Of a DNA stretch of 64,000 nucleotides, positions 8,732 to 17,322 are shown in pieces. How positions within the stretch are numbered: position 1 is the stretch's first letter; the number at the start of each line of letters is the position of its first letter. Source of the DNA: Chryseobacterium sp. JV274. Lineage in GTDB: Bacteria; Bacteroidota; Bacteroidia; Flavobacteriales; Weeksellaceae. Both the position numbers and the translations under genes were made by a program. The notes under the pieces are model-generated. The model was not told the DNA's origin. It worked only from the letters and a program-made list of their open reading frames with translations, and ran no database searches. The stretch spans positions 124,001 to 188,000 of the forward strand of contig NZ_LR824569.1 of the NCBI RefSeq assembly GCF_903969135.1, given 5' to 3'.

Positions 8732-9673
8732 TTATTGGTATAGGTGTTTGTTAGCTTCAAACCTTGGTAGCTTGATATTTAATTCGTTTGCAGTTTTTAA
8801 TACATCACGGCAGTATGATTTTAATTCTTCAGAATTGGAGTGCGCTGTAAAGATTTGTTTGATGGCGGGAAAGAATTTCAATACTATGCTCATCGCACAG
8901 CTTAATAAAAATGGCGGTAAGAGAAATATTTTTAGCTCTGGATTAATTTTTAGGTTTACATTACGTGCTTTGAGTATCGGTTGCAATTCTTTGTAATTTA
9001 ATATTACGTTTTTCCAATACCGTGATGTTATCATCTCACTTGGTGAAGCAATGCCATCTCTGGATTTTAAATTTTCGGGATGTAATGCTGCATTAAACAC
9101 GAAGTGAGTAAATAGGTAAGAACGAAAATCATTGTAGATGATAGGTTTGAAACCTGCCGTTTTAAAATCGTCAATTATACGAACAGTACGATCCGATAGT
9201 TCTATGCCAAAGGTTCCGATAATGAAGTTATCAAATAAAGTTCCTTTCAGTATACCGTTCTGATCGAAACCACCACCTGCTCTTGGGAAACCCCATACAA
9301 TCTGTTCCTTAGGTAGTTTTGCAACCATAGGTTCCGGTTCATTCCAAAAATTGTTAAACAATAGTACGGTCGCATTTCCAACTTTATCTGTTATAATCTC
9401 CATAGCACTTGATAATTGATAGTGCTGTACACTAATCACAATCAGATCATAATTATGATTAACCTCAAGTTCTTCGGTCATCTTGACTTTCCAAGTCTCA
9501 ATTACAGGCTTGAATATTGATTTGCGCGCATCATATATATTTAAGCTTACTGTATCCCCATATTTGGCCATCCGTCCATTCCTTACGTAAAAAGTTACAT
9601 CATGGCTCGCTTTTTCAAGTGCCCAACCATATTGTGTATTAATAACTCCTCGTCCAAACATTAATATTTTCAT
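8732..9673 (-). CDS. Ketopantoate reductase family protein (ApbA/PanE-like)
   Basis: 313 residues. The N-terminal Rossmann start MKILMFGRGVINTQYGWAL matches the ApbA/PanE pattern, although the third Gly of GxGxxG is replaced (GRGVIN). The C-terminal half is the helical ApbA_C-type region. True PanE reduces 2-dehydropantoate to pantoate with NADPH, but this family has many members with other substrates, and the pairing with an HxlR regulator suggests an inducible accessory enzyme rather than the housekeeping PanE. It is divergent from the HxlR gene and shares its 82-bp control region. Confidence 0.8.
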   Translation of the reverse strand: MKILMFGRGVINTQYGWALEKASHDVTFYVRNGRMAKYGDTVSLNIYDARKSIFKPVIETWKVKMTEELEVNHNYDLIVISVQHYQLSSAMEIITDKVGNATVLLFNNFWNEPEPMVAKLPKEQIVWGFPRAGGGFDQNGILKGTLFDNFIIGTFGIELSDRTVRIIDDFKTAGFKPIIYNDFRSYLFTHFVFNAALHPENLKSRDGIASPSEMITSRYWKNVILNYKELQPILKARNVNLKINPELKIFLLPPFLLSCAMSIVLKFFPAIKQIFTAHSNSEELKSYCRDVLKTANELNIKLPRFEANKHLYQ

Positions 9674-9700
9674 AGTACGACAATTTTTTTATTTGATAAA

Positions 9701-9750
9701 AGTATACTATATTTACTTCTTAAAGAATAGTAGTATACTAAAGTATAGTA
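9701..9750. promoter_or_regulatory. Repeated palindromes between divergent reductase and HxlR genes (probable operator)
   Basis: AGTATACT occurs at 9701-9708 and 9732-9739, the second inside the palindrome TAGTATACTA (9731-9740), followed by a related AAGTATAGTA at 9741-9750. The two copies sit in extended opposite arms about 30 bp apart. HxlR dimers bind such dyads and usually control themselves and the divergent gene. The repeats are seen; binding is inferred. Confidence 0.6.
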
Positions 9751-9755
9751 ATATT

Positions 9756-10136
9756 ATGAAACTAAAGGATATTAAATCGCTTACAGAAGGAAAAGAATGT
9801 GCGACAGATCACAGCCTGGCAATGATAGATTTTACAAATGTCATTAGCGGCAAATGGCGTATACCAATTATGGCAGCAATATATAATGACAGGTTAAGGT
9901 ATACGGATATTCAGAACCGGATACCTACTATAACACCCCGCATGCTTTCGAAAGAACTGAAAGAATTAGAAGCGAACGGAATTGTAGTAAGGACAGTATT
10001 TAACACGATTCCTGTCAAAATAGAATACAGTCTGTCTGACTCTGCTAAAGAATTGGGAAATATTATCAAGCAAATGCTTGAATGGGGGGTGAAACATCGA
10101 AAACAGCAATTGTCAATATCGGGTTTATCTCAATAA
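9756..10136 (+). CDS. HxlR-family winged-helix transcriptional regulator
   Basis: 126 residues from the Met at 9756 (MKLKDIKSLTEGKECATDHS). An upstream in-frame start at 9693 would run through the palindromic operator, so it is rejected. The HxlR core is clear: a Cys before the first helix, ISGKWRIPIMAAIYNDRLRY, then TPRMLSKELKELEANGIV and the wing. HxlR proteins often sense reactive electrophiles or quinones through the N-terminal Cys. Divergent to the reductase gene, which is the likely target. Confidence 0.9.
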   Translation: MKLKDIKSLTEGKECATDHSLAMIDFTNVISGKWRIPIMAAIYNDRLRYTDIQNRIPTITPRMLSKELKELEANGIVVRTVFNTIPVKIEYSLSDSAKELGNIIKQMLEWGVKHRKQQLSISGLSQ

Positions 10137-10302
10137 TCACATTGGCAGATATCAAAAAAACCTGATTTTCCAGCATGGCTCAATAGTCTAAGAAGCTAGG
10201 ACTTTTAAGGACTGGTAGACATTGATGAATATGCAGAACTTTATGATCAATTATAAAGTATAACGTTTTGAAATAAATAACTTTGGCACTGAGTAAGAAT
10301 AT

Positions 10303-10581
10303 ATGGAACATTTACAAAAGACATTTCATAAATATTCGAATTTGGATGAAAAAGGATTGTTATGTTCAGTTCCAGTTAAAGCTTTCCAATCAAAAGAATT
10401 TATGGATCAATTCAACGTACTCAATACTTATGGACTTTAAACTAAATTGATGATTCTAAATTTTGAAGCGATAAAAGAGTCTTTAAATATTAGGTTTAAT
10501 ATTCAGGTTGAGGATTAACAATTAGAACAATTCTCTAAAGAATATAAGGAGGGGATCAAGAAGCTATCGTTACCTGTTTAA
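10303..10581 (+). pseudogene. Short decayed ORF with two internal stops
   Basis: From ATG 10303 one frame stays open for 93 codons apart from TAA at 10438-10440 and one further TAA near 10518. The composition is protein-like (MEHLQKTFHKYSNLDEKGLL; FEAIKESLNIRFN). No family was recognised. It sits in a stretch of broken genes, so a remnant is more likely than a 45-aa gene. Confidence 0.4.
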
Positions 10582-10869
10582 AGACAGATCAGACTAAGAT
10601 TCTCTAAGTAGGCTTAAAAAAGCAGATTAAGAATGTTAAAGTTCGAACAATGTAACTCTTGATTTTTATCCTTTTCTAATGTTTTTCTTTTTGTTAAGTG
10701 CTTGTTTTTTTGATTACCAATGATAAAGGTTGTTGTTCGATATTGTAAATTTTCTTAAATTCACAAAAAACTGATTGAAAATTGCCCCGACAAGACATCG
10801 AAATCTAATTTTTCAAATCTCTATAGTTTTTGACTGTAAATGGTTATTTTTCATTTAATTATTAGCTAA
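10582..10869. other. Non-coding A/T-rich gap
   Basis: I see no coding signal, terminator or repeat that I can support here. It separates two decayed genes. Confidence 0.4.
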
Positions 10870-11330
10870 GCGTCAGAGCTAGAACTCAAAAAGGTGATTA
10901 CTTTGTGGAAGCGGGGAAAATTTTTAAATAGGTTGTTTTTATTCTAGAAGCTGTATTTCGTATTTGTTATTATAATAATAAAGGTGAAGAAATTACAAAA
11001 TATTTTATTGATGAAAACCATCTGTGTTCAAATCCATATAAAGGGGAACAGATGACGGAATATATCCAAGCCGTTACGGATTTTAAGTTTATTGTCTTTT
11101 CAGAACGGTCACGGACTGAACTTTCTAATACAATTTTGGTTGGGACAATATTACCAATAAGATATTTAAATAAGCATTAATTGAAAAAATGGATCGAGAA
11201 GTGTAATGGTTTCACAAGATGCTATTATCCGTTATCTAAAATTTTTGGAAAAGTTCCCAATACTTGCTATTTGTGTTCCTTTATCTTACATTTCTTCTTA
11301 TTTGGTAATTACTCAGCAATCATTATGCTG
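10870..11330 (+). pseudogene. Decayed Crp/Fnr-family regulator
   Basis: Reading frames carry fragments in the order expected of a Crp-type regulator. First comes the cNMP-fold piece KKGDYFVEAGKIFK, a stop, VVFILEAVFRICYYNNKGEE, then ITKYFIDENHLC. After a stop and frame change comes the C-terminal piece DAIIRYLKFLEKFPILAICV followed by PLSYISSYLVITQQSL. The last piece strongly resembles the HTH of the Bacteroidota Crp/Fnr subfamily that reads RIPLSYIASYLGITQQ. Several stops and shifts make it non-functional. It precedes a broken aldo/keto reductase, perhaps its former partner. Confidence 0.7.
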
Positions 11331-11415
11331 AATAATAAAAATATACTTTAAATCACTTTTTTACTATTTGTTAATGATTTCATTTTTCAATTTTTTGATA
11401 CAACAAATTTGAAAA

Positions 11416-12280
11416 ATGAGTATTAAAAAAAGAATTATGATTGGTGCAAATACCAATAGCCCATAATCGTAAAGCGTTTAGGTTATTAGTACCATGAGAC
11501 TAATCGGAGAGCATGTCTGGGGCGAACCCGAAAATAGAGATGAAGCAGTACAGATACTAAAAGCAACTTCCGAAAACGGCATACAATTTCTGGATACAGC
11601 AGATTATTACGGTTAAGATGTTACTAACCGGCTCATTGCAAGCTCTGTATCGTTACAGGAAAGATTTGGTGATTTGTATTAAAGTAGATGCTGATTGGGG
11701 AGATGATTAAAGCTGGCGTTCTTATGAAAAGCCAGAGAATTTGCGGACAAGTATCGAAAGTACCTTAAAAATTGATCAGATCCAATTGGTCCATTTCCGT
11801 ATAATGTACGGAACGATACTCCATTTGAACAATCCTTAAATGCTATATTTGAATTGCAGAAAGAAGCGGAAATTTTGCCCGTAGGTTTAAGTAATGTAAA
11901 CGAATATGAATACAGAGCTTACTATGGGAAGAATTGCAACTGTAGAAAATGCATTCAGTTATGAGCAGCGTACCAGTTTTTCTGTCTATGGTCAGGAAGT
12001 TAGGGGTATGCAGGAAATAATGGATATTTGTGTGAAAAATAATATACCAATGATTCCCATCTTCTCTCTTTTAAGTTCTTTGCCTAATAACGAAAACAAA
12101 ATTTCATTAATTGCAAAAAAATATAATGCTACGCCTGCACAAATAAATTTAGCCTGGTTGCTCCACTTTAATGATTTAATTTTTCCAATTCCGGGTACTT
12201 CAAAACTGAGCCATTTTCAGGAAAATAGTAAAGCTTTGGATATTCAGCTTTCCGAAGATGATATGGCTTTTTTAGGATAA
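11416..12280 (+). pseudogene. Decayed aldo/keto reductase
   Basis: Fragments of a single aldo/keto reductase lie in order over 860 bp. There is an N-terminal piece near 11470 (VKRLGY, with an extra base before TMRL), MRLIGEHVWGEPENRDEAVQ to FLDTADYYG at 11494, then a stop where the family continues. Later pieces give NLRTSIESTLKIDQIQLVHF, and the final 124 codons from 11906 include NATPAQINLAWLL and the NADP-site-like PIPGTSKLSHFQEN. At least three stops or frame shifts interrupt it. The 11906-12280 open frame is its surviving C-terminus, not a separate gene. Confidence 0.85.
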
Positions 12281-12321
12281 ACTTTTCTGTATTAAACAGT
12301 AAGGAAATCAATTCGTGAAAC

Positions 12322-12378
12322 AACATCAAATAAAGTCATTCTTTACTTTACAGGTTAGAAATCTCTTTATTTGATGTT
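12322..12378 (+). terminator. Hairpin with 14-bp arms and T tail
   Basis: AACATCAAATAAAG at 12322-12335 pairs perfectly with CTTTATTTGATGTT at 12365-12378, followed by TT. It lies between the end of the broken aldo/keto reductase and the convergent epimerase gene, so it may act for both strands. The arms are seen; the loop of 29 nt is longer than usual. Confidence 0.6.
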
Positions 12379-12413
12379 TTAATAAATAATAAGCTTAAAT
12401 TGTTTAGTAGCAC

Positions 12414-13337
12414 TTATAAAGTAATCTCAGAGAAATACTTTTCTAAAGAAGGTCCTTTGGGATTCCAGCCTATTCTTCTTGCATTCACAGAGTTCACAAG
12501 ACTGTTTGATGCAACTCCCAGGCGATCTGCCTCTCCATGAAATTCAATTAAATGCTCAATAGTGATACTGAGGGTTTTCCCTTCAAATCCAAGATAATTA
12601 CTGATTAGCGCTGCAATTTCTTTAAAAGAATTATGTCCGTTTTCCGCATAAAAGAGTGATCCACCGGACGCTTTTTCCAGAGCTAAAAGGTACAAATCTG
12701 TAAGATCATCTATAAATACATTGGAATATCTGTTAAGACCTTTTCCAAAATATAATCCGGCACCTTCCTGCTGAGAAAACCCTATAAGTTTAGGGATTTG
12801 ATCGCTATCTGACTGTAAGCCTTTGCCTTCTCCATATACCATTGAAGGGCAGATAACAATCGTTCTGATCCCTTTTTCAATAGCTGCCATACGGACATAT
12901 TTGTTCATATCCACCCTTGGTCTTCGGAAAGGCACGGGATTCAAATGCATATCTTCATCATAAAAAGCTGATCCTGCATATTCTCCATCGGCATAATCCG
13001 CAACGATGGAAGAGCCTGTAGTGGTGAGTAACGTTTTTCCTGAATGCTCTAAAGCTGCTATTAATGTATAGATAGAAGATACATGATCCACATTCGCTGT
13101 ATGGATTACTATATCGGCTTGTTGTGCGGCCCGGGTCAGAATTTCATTATCATCAAGAGTTCCCACTATGGACTGTATCCCTCTTTTCTCTAAGAGTTCA
13201 ATTTTTGCGGCATCATCTGTTCTTACCAACCCGGTTACATTATAGCCATTTTTAATCAGTTTATCTGCAACTGATCCTCCCAAATAACCTGTTACTCCTG
13301 TAATGAATACTTTCAGTTTTTCATTTTCTGTTTTCAT
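12414..13337 (-). CDS. NAD-dependent epimerase/dehydratase family protein
   Basis: 307 residues, extended SDR type. The nucleotide-binding motif GVTGYLGGSVADKL is at residues 14-27, followed by conserved strand ends (GTLDDNEILTRAAQQADIVI). The classical Tyr-x-x-x-Lys is not obvious, as in NmrA-like or atypical members. Cytosolic; substrate unknown. It is divergent from the AraC regulator at 13404, which probably controls it. Many such genes beside AraC regulators act in detoxification of carbonyls, but that is only a context guess. Confidence 0.85.
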   Translation of the reverse strand: MKTENEKLKVFITGVTGYLGGSVADKLIKNGYNVTGLVRTDDAAKIELLEKRGIQSIVGTLDDNEILTRAAQQADIVIHTANVDHVSSIYTLIAALEHSGKTLLTTTGSSIVADYADGEYAGSAFYDEDMHLNPVPFRRPRVDMNKYVRMAAIEKGIRTIVICPSMVYGEGKGLQSDSDQIPKLIGFSQQEGAGLYFGKGLNRYSNVFIDDLTDLYLLALEKASGGSLFYAENGHNSFKEIAALISNYLGFEGKTLSITIEHLIEFHGEADRLGVASNSLVNSVNARRIGWNPKGPSLEKYFSEITL

Positions 13338-13359
13338 AATTTTAACCTGTTTAATTACT

Positions 13360-13367
13360 TATTTTTG
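13360..13367 (+). promoter_or_regulatory. Possible -7 element (TATTTTTG) upstream of the AraC gene
   Basis: Matches TAnnTTTG and lies 36 bp before the TTG start at 13404 of the AraC regulator. A good TTG box 17-23 bp upstream is lacking. Confidence 0.3.
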
Positions 13368-13403
13368 TACAGACAAAGTTGAGAAAGAAGAAAGCCTTGG
13401 TAC

Positions 13404-14276
13404 TTGAAGAAAAAAAAGAATAATTTGAATGTTTTTAAGATGCATGTAAAAAGTTTAACAAAGGATATAGAGATTGATGATCTCTTCAAAGAACAATGGC
13501 CTTTTTTGGTACATAAACATACGCATTATGAGATACAGTTTATTATAAAAGGGAAGGGGTTTCATTATATCAATGATGATCAGTTCGTATATGATTCGGG
13601 AGATGTATTTATTACTTTACCTGGTGAAAGCCATTTCTTCGTTTTTGGCGAAAAAACAGCAGTACGGATTATCAAGTTCAATGAAGCATTTTTTCTTCAG
13701 AATTTTCAGAATAAAGATCTTGAACTGCTAAAACAGGGACTTTTTTCATCCCATCGTAAAATACGGCTATCAGATATTTGTCGCAAAAATATAGGAGAAC
13801 TGATTACCCTTCTAATCAACTCTCATAAAAAAGCATCTTTATATCAGAATCTTATTGTAAGAAACACACTGTCTCTTATTCTTACTCTTTTAATGGATGA
13901 GACAAAACTAAGTCTTACAAGACCCAAGGATGAAAAAATACAAATGATCCTACGGTACATTCGGGAAAATGTTCGTGAAAAAGAAAAGCTTTCTATTCAA
14001 CGCATTTCCGAACATTTTTGCATTAATAAAAACTATTTTACCCAATATTTTAAAAAAGCAACTGGTATCACCTATAAAAAATATGTGCAGGAATATGTGT
14101 TGAATATGATTGCACATCAGCTTGTACATCAAGATAAAACGCTATCTCAGCTGGCTTATGAGTTTGGATTTAGTGACGAAGGGCATCTAAGCCGGAATTT
14201 TAAAGCTCAATACAAAAAAAATCCAACAGATTTGAGAAAAAAAGTTAAAAATGAACGGTCTGATTACAAATCTTAA
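13404..14276 (+). CDS. AraC-family transcriptional regulator with N-terminal cupin
   Basis: 290 residues if the TTG at 13404 is used (MKKKKNNLNVF); an ATG at 13440 (MHVKSLTKD) is a reasonable alternative. The N-terminal 110 residues form a cupin sensor (HTHYEIQFIIKGKGFHYIND, then PGESHFF). The C-terminal 100 residues hold the two AraC helix-turn-helix units (ISEHFCINKNYFTQYFKKA and LAYEFGFSDEGHLSRNFKA). It is divergent from the epimerase gene, its likely target. Inducer unknown. Confidence 0.9.
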   Translation: MKKKKNNLNVFKMHVKSLTKDIEIDDLFKEQWPFLVHKHTHYEIQFIIKGKGFHYINDDQFVYDSGDVFITLPGESHFFVFGEKTAVRIIKFNEAFFLQNFQNKDLELLKQGLFSSHRKIRLSDICRKNIGELITLLINSHKKASLYQNLIVRNTLSLILTLLMDETKLSLTRPKDEKIQMILRYIRENVREKEKLSIQRISEHFCINKNYFTQYFKKATGITYKKYVQEYVLNMIAHQLVHQDKTLSQLAYEFGFSDEGHLSRNFKAQYKKNPTDLRKKVKNERSDYKS

Positions 14277-14341
14277 TTATTTCAATTAAAGGATGCCATG
14301 AGTTCTTTTGGTGTTTTAAGGGTTTTATTGAAAATTTTAAA

Positions 14342-14379
14342 ATCAAACTAACAATCCTTTCTAAGAATGTTAGTTTGAT
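14342..14379 (-). terminator. Hairpin terminator between convergent genes
   Basis: ATCAAACTAACA (14342-14353) and TGTTAGTTTGAT (14368-14379) form a perfect 12-bp stem with a 14-nt loop. On the minus strand it follows the SDR stop codon directly and is followed by TTTT, so it best serves the SDR gene, and possibly the AraC gene from the other side. Confidence 0.75.
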
Positions 14380-14382
14380 AGA

Positions 14383-15147
14383 TTATAAATAATAGCCTCC
14401 GGAGACTTCTATACGTTGTGCATTGATCCATCTTGCTTCATCAGTACATAAAAAGGCAATAATGCTTCCTATATCATCAGGCAATCCAACCCGGCCCAGT
14501 GCTGTCTGTGAAGAAATAATTTGATTTAAATCTTTATTGTCCCTCACAACACCGCCACCAAAATCAGTTTCGATAGGTCCCGGGGCAACAACATTTACGC
14601 GGATTCCTCTGGAGCCTAATTCTGCAGCCTGATATTTAGTAAGAATCTCAACAGCTCCTTTAGCAGCCGCATAAGCTGCATAGCCCTGTGTATAAAAACG
14701 GGTCAATCCGCTGGAAATATTAATAATGCCACCACCGTTATTCATCATTTTTAAGGCTGATTGTGATAAAAAGTATGCTCCTTTAATATGGATATTGAAC
14801 ATGGAATCAAATTGCTCTTCCGTAGTTTCTGCGAAAGTGGCATACTCACCAATTCCTGCATTGTTTATAAGATAATCAATCCTATCAGTTTGAAAATTAT
14901 CCTTCAAACAGTTTTCCAGATTCTTGAAAAATAAGGGAATGTTATGAATATTCTTTACATCTAGCTGTAAAAAAGCAGTATGGGCACCATATTTTTCAAT
15001 TTCCTTTGCAGTTTGAATAGCATCTTCTTTTTTTGATTGGTATGTAAAGATGACATTGATTCCTTTTTTCGCTAAGTTTATAGCCATATTTTTACCTAAC
15101 CCTCTGCTAGCACCTGTAACAAGTGCGATTTTCTTTTTTTCGCTCAT
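14383..15147 (-). CDS. Short-chain dehydrogenase/reductase (SDR family)
   Basis: 254 residues, classical SDR. The cofactor motif TGASRGLGKNMA, the NNAG motif, catalytic Ser in NISSG and YAAYAAAKGA with the Tyr-x-x-x-Lys pair, and PGPIETDF are all present. Cytosolic NAD(P)-dependent oxidoreductase with unknown substrate. Downstream in the same direction lies no gene; upstream is a minus-strand AraC HTH gene. The pairing suggests local control by one of the AraC proteins. Confidence 0.92.
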   Translation of the reverse strand: MSEKKKIALVTGASRGLGKNMAINLAKKGINVIFTYQSKKEDAIQTAKEIEKYGAHTAFLQLDVKNIHNIPLFFKNLENCLKDNFQTDRIDYLINNAGIGEYATFAETTEEQFDSMFNIHIKGAYFLSQSALKMMNNGGGIINISSGLTRFYTQGYAAYAAAKGAVEILTKYQAAELGSRGIRVNVVAPGPIETDFGGGVVRDNKDLNQIISSQTALGRVGLPDDIGSIIAFLCTDEARWINAQRIEVSGGYYL

Positions 15148-15224
15148 ATTTAAAGTTTTAATTATTCAGCAAATTTAGGCTGACTTAATTCTTTAAAATA
15201 ATGCAAACTTCAGAAAATGCATAG

Positions 15225-15614
15225 CTACATTGGATTTGTAGTATTCTTTTGCCTTTTGCGAAACTGTAAAGGCGTGACTCCAGTAATACCTTTGAAAAAT
15301 TTAATAAAGTTGGTTGTATCTCTATAAGCAAATTGATGGCTTATATCTGCAATTGAAAGGTCGGTCTCGATTAATAAGGTTTTAACTTCTTCAATAACAC
15401 GGTTTTCAATGATCTCACAGGGGGAGGTATTAAGAGTCAATTTAAGAGTATTGCTTAGATGCCGGCTAGCAATATGAAGAGAATCTGCAAAATCAGAAGT
15501 CGAAAGTTGCTTTTCTATTCTTTTTCCAAGCAGATCAGAAATATAGGTGTCTACCAATAATAAAAAACCCTGAGTGATCTCTTCATTCCTTGGAAGCAAT
15601 TCTTTATTTTTCAT
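15225..15614 (-). CDS. AraC-type HTH protein without sensor domain, 129 aa
   Basis: The whole protein is an AraC DNA-binding domain: DFADSLHIASRHLSNTLK, then SIADISHQFAYRDTTNFIKF and a C-terminal FRKRQK. A normal AraC regulator has about 290 residues, so the N-terminal cupin is missing. There is no upstream in-frame extension of the sensor, as the start is followed upstream by A/T-rich DNA. It could be a truncated remnant or a genuine stand-alone HTH protein that binds DNA constitutively or competes with its neighbours. It is 77 bp upstream of the SDR gene in the same direction. Confidence 0.8.
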   Translation of the reverse strand: MKNKELLPRNEEITQGFLLLVDTYISDLLGKRIEKQLSTSDFADSLHIASRHLSNTLKLTLNTSPCEIIENRVIEEVKTLLIETDLSIADISHQFAYRDTTNFIKFFKGITGVTPLQFRKRQKNTTNPM

Positions 15615-15751
15615 AAGTAAATTTACAAAAAATAAAATGTTGGCAACTATAAGCTTATTTTCTTTTGTATGGTATTAAGGGCACTGTTTTTTGTGAGTGA
15701 ATTATACTATTTTTAGACTGATTAGTACCATTTTTACAATAATTTTTGGAT

Positions 15752-15759
15752 TAAATTTG
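15752..15759 (+). promoter_or_regulatory. Possible -7 element (TAAATTTG) of the second AraC gene
   Basis: Matches TAnnTTTG, 47 bp before the start of the AraC gene at 15807. No clear upstream TTG box. Confidence 0.35.
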
Positions 15760-15806
15760 AAAGCGATTGATTATTGAATGAAACTAAATTATAATCAATT
15801 GTAATA

Positions 15807-16694
15807 ATGAAAAAACAATACCCAACATTTGATATTTTTCATCTTGTGACGAACAAGATATCAAATGATATGTTTAATGCAGATAGGTTTCGAGGTTATT
15901 TAATAAATAATCCTACTATTCAAAATATTCATAAACATTCTTTCTATCATTTGGTATATTTTACATCCGGAAAGGGGAGGCATGTTATTGATTTTAAAAG
16001 TTATCCCATAGAGCCAGGATGTATTTATTTTATGTCACCAGGTCAGGTTCATAACTGGGAATTTGAGAGTGATGTTGACGGATATGTTGTGAATTTTTCT
16101 GCTACTTTTTTTGATAAGCTTTTTTTGAGTTCTTCTGCTGTAGATCAGTTTCCGTTCTTTAATGTTTTTTCAAATGAACAGATGATGAAGATTAAAGATG
16201 ATATGAGATCTGAGGTTGTTAAAATTTTTGAGGCTCTTCTTGACGAATTAAATAATAATACTTATCAAACACCCATGATGATAGCTGCTGAACTGCTCAG
16301 GCTATTTGTTATTGCAAGCAGAGAGCTGGGACCTGATATTCCTGTTTTAAGCAGAACCAGTTATAATTCAATTCTTTTGAAACAATTTTTTGATCTTATA
16401 CAGGATAATTTTAAGGATATGCGGCTTCCTAAAGATTATGCAGCTTTGCTCTATATTACTTCTAACCATTTGAATTTTCTATGTAAAGACCAGTTGAATA
16501 TGTCTGCAGGAGAAATCATCCGGAGTAGAGTGTTGCTTGAAGCAAAACGGATGTTAGTTAATTACGAGCTTTCAATTGCCAATATTGCCATGGAACTGAA
16601 TTTTTTTGATACCTCATATTTTATAAAGTTTTTTAAGAAATACACACAGCTTACTCCTGAAGCATTCCGCAAACAATATTATAGCAAACCCTGA
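15807..16694 (+). CDS. AraC-family transcriptional regulator with N-terminal cupin
   Basis: 295 residues. The N-terminal cupin (HKHSFYHLVYFTSGKGRHVI, then PGQVHNWEF) is followed by a helical linker and the C-terminal AraC double HTH (YAALLYITSNHLNFLCKDQL and IANIAMELNFFDTSYFIKFF). It is divergent from the HTH-only gene at 15614 and shares a 192-bp control region with it. Inducer unknown; the SDR gene is a likely target. Confidence 0.9.
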   Translation: MKKQYPTFDIFHLVTNKISNDMFNADRFRGYLINNPTIQNIHKHSFYHLVYFTSGKGRHVIDFKSYPIEPGCIYFMSPGQVHNWEFESDVDGYVVNFSATFFDKLFLSSSAVDQFPFFNVFSNEQMMKIKDDMRSEVVKIFEALLDELNNNTYQTPMMIAAELLRLFVIASRELGPDIPVLSRTSYNSILLKQFFDLIQDNFKDMRLPKDYAALLYITSNHLNFLCKDQLNMSAGEIIRSRVLLEAKRMLVNYELSIANIAMELNFFDTSYFIKFFKKYTQLTPEAFRKQYYSKP

Positions 16695-16700
16695 TAAGAT

Positions 16701-16716
16701 CCTTTCCAAAGAAAGG
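16701..16716 (+). terminator. Small hairpin after the AraC gene
   Basis: CCTTTC (16701-16706) and GAAAGG (16711-16716) form a 6-bp stem with a CAAA loop, 6 bp after the AraC stop, followed by a short CTTACTTT. Short but well placed. Confidence 0.5.
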
Positions 16717-17322
16717 CTTACTTTCCATCTTATTGAATGGAGTGATGAGAAGTTTACGGGCTAAAGAGAATCGCTATAACACATACATGTGCCATAAACA
16801 GGAATATCCTATGGTTGTTGTCAACAATCTGTAATATGATTACAGACCATATCTTCTTGGTGAGCTGATATGTGACAGTGCTGATTTTTATCCAAATTCT
16901 GCTTCAAAGAACTCTGTTATGTCTGATCAATCACTGTCTTATTCCTTCGCCCAAGCAGGTTCTTATTAATGGAGACGGTGATGAAAATCTGACCCATGAA
17001 GTTTTGCTGAAAAACAGAATAGTTAGAATACCATGAAGATATTGGTTATCGTTAGCTTAATATGGGTTCCTGTAATTGGAGGGGGAATATTGAAAACCAT
17101 ACCCTTTTATTCCTTGTCAGGAACGTCCTATATAGCCAATAAAGAACGATATTTTCCACGAATAGTACCGTATGTGAAAACAGTTCTCTTTATAAATTTG
17201 AAAATTAATTCAAATAGACCTCATATAAATCTAACTACCCATACAACTTATTCCGAAAGATGACGGATAGATTAAAATTAGAAATAAGAAAGGAGGTGAA
17301 TACAGAAAAAATAAATAGTAAT
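16717..17322 (+). other. Gap upstream of the cbb3 oxidase gene with a possible coding remnant
   Basis: About 600 bp. Near 16840-16970 one frame reads YDYRPYLLGELICDSADFYP, continuing to a stop, and the next frame continues INGDGDENLTHEVLLKNRIV. This suggests a decayed gene that I cannot name. An open frame at 17033-17263 has no family character. A purine-rich AAAGGAGGTGAA stands near 17289, too far from the Met at 17323 to be its ribosome site. The oxidase promoter must lie here but no clear element was found. Confidence 0.4.

Noticed and set aside
8682..8996. Plus-strand open frame opposite the ketopantoate reductase gene
   Set aside because: Antisense to a clear family member; composition not protein-like.
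11020..11045. GTTCAAATCC reminiscent of a tRNA T-loop
   Set aside because: No acceptor or anticodon stem can be built around it; it lies inside the decayed Crp/Fnr gene.
17033..17263. 76-aa open frame upstream of ccoNO
   Set aside because: No domain or sensible composition, and it overlaps the possible longer oxidase start; more likely chance in decayed DNA.
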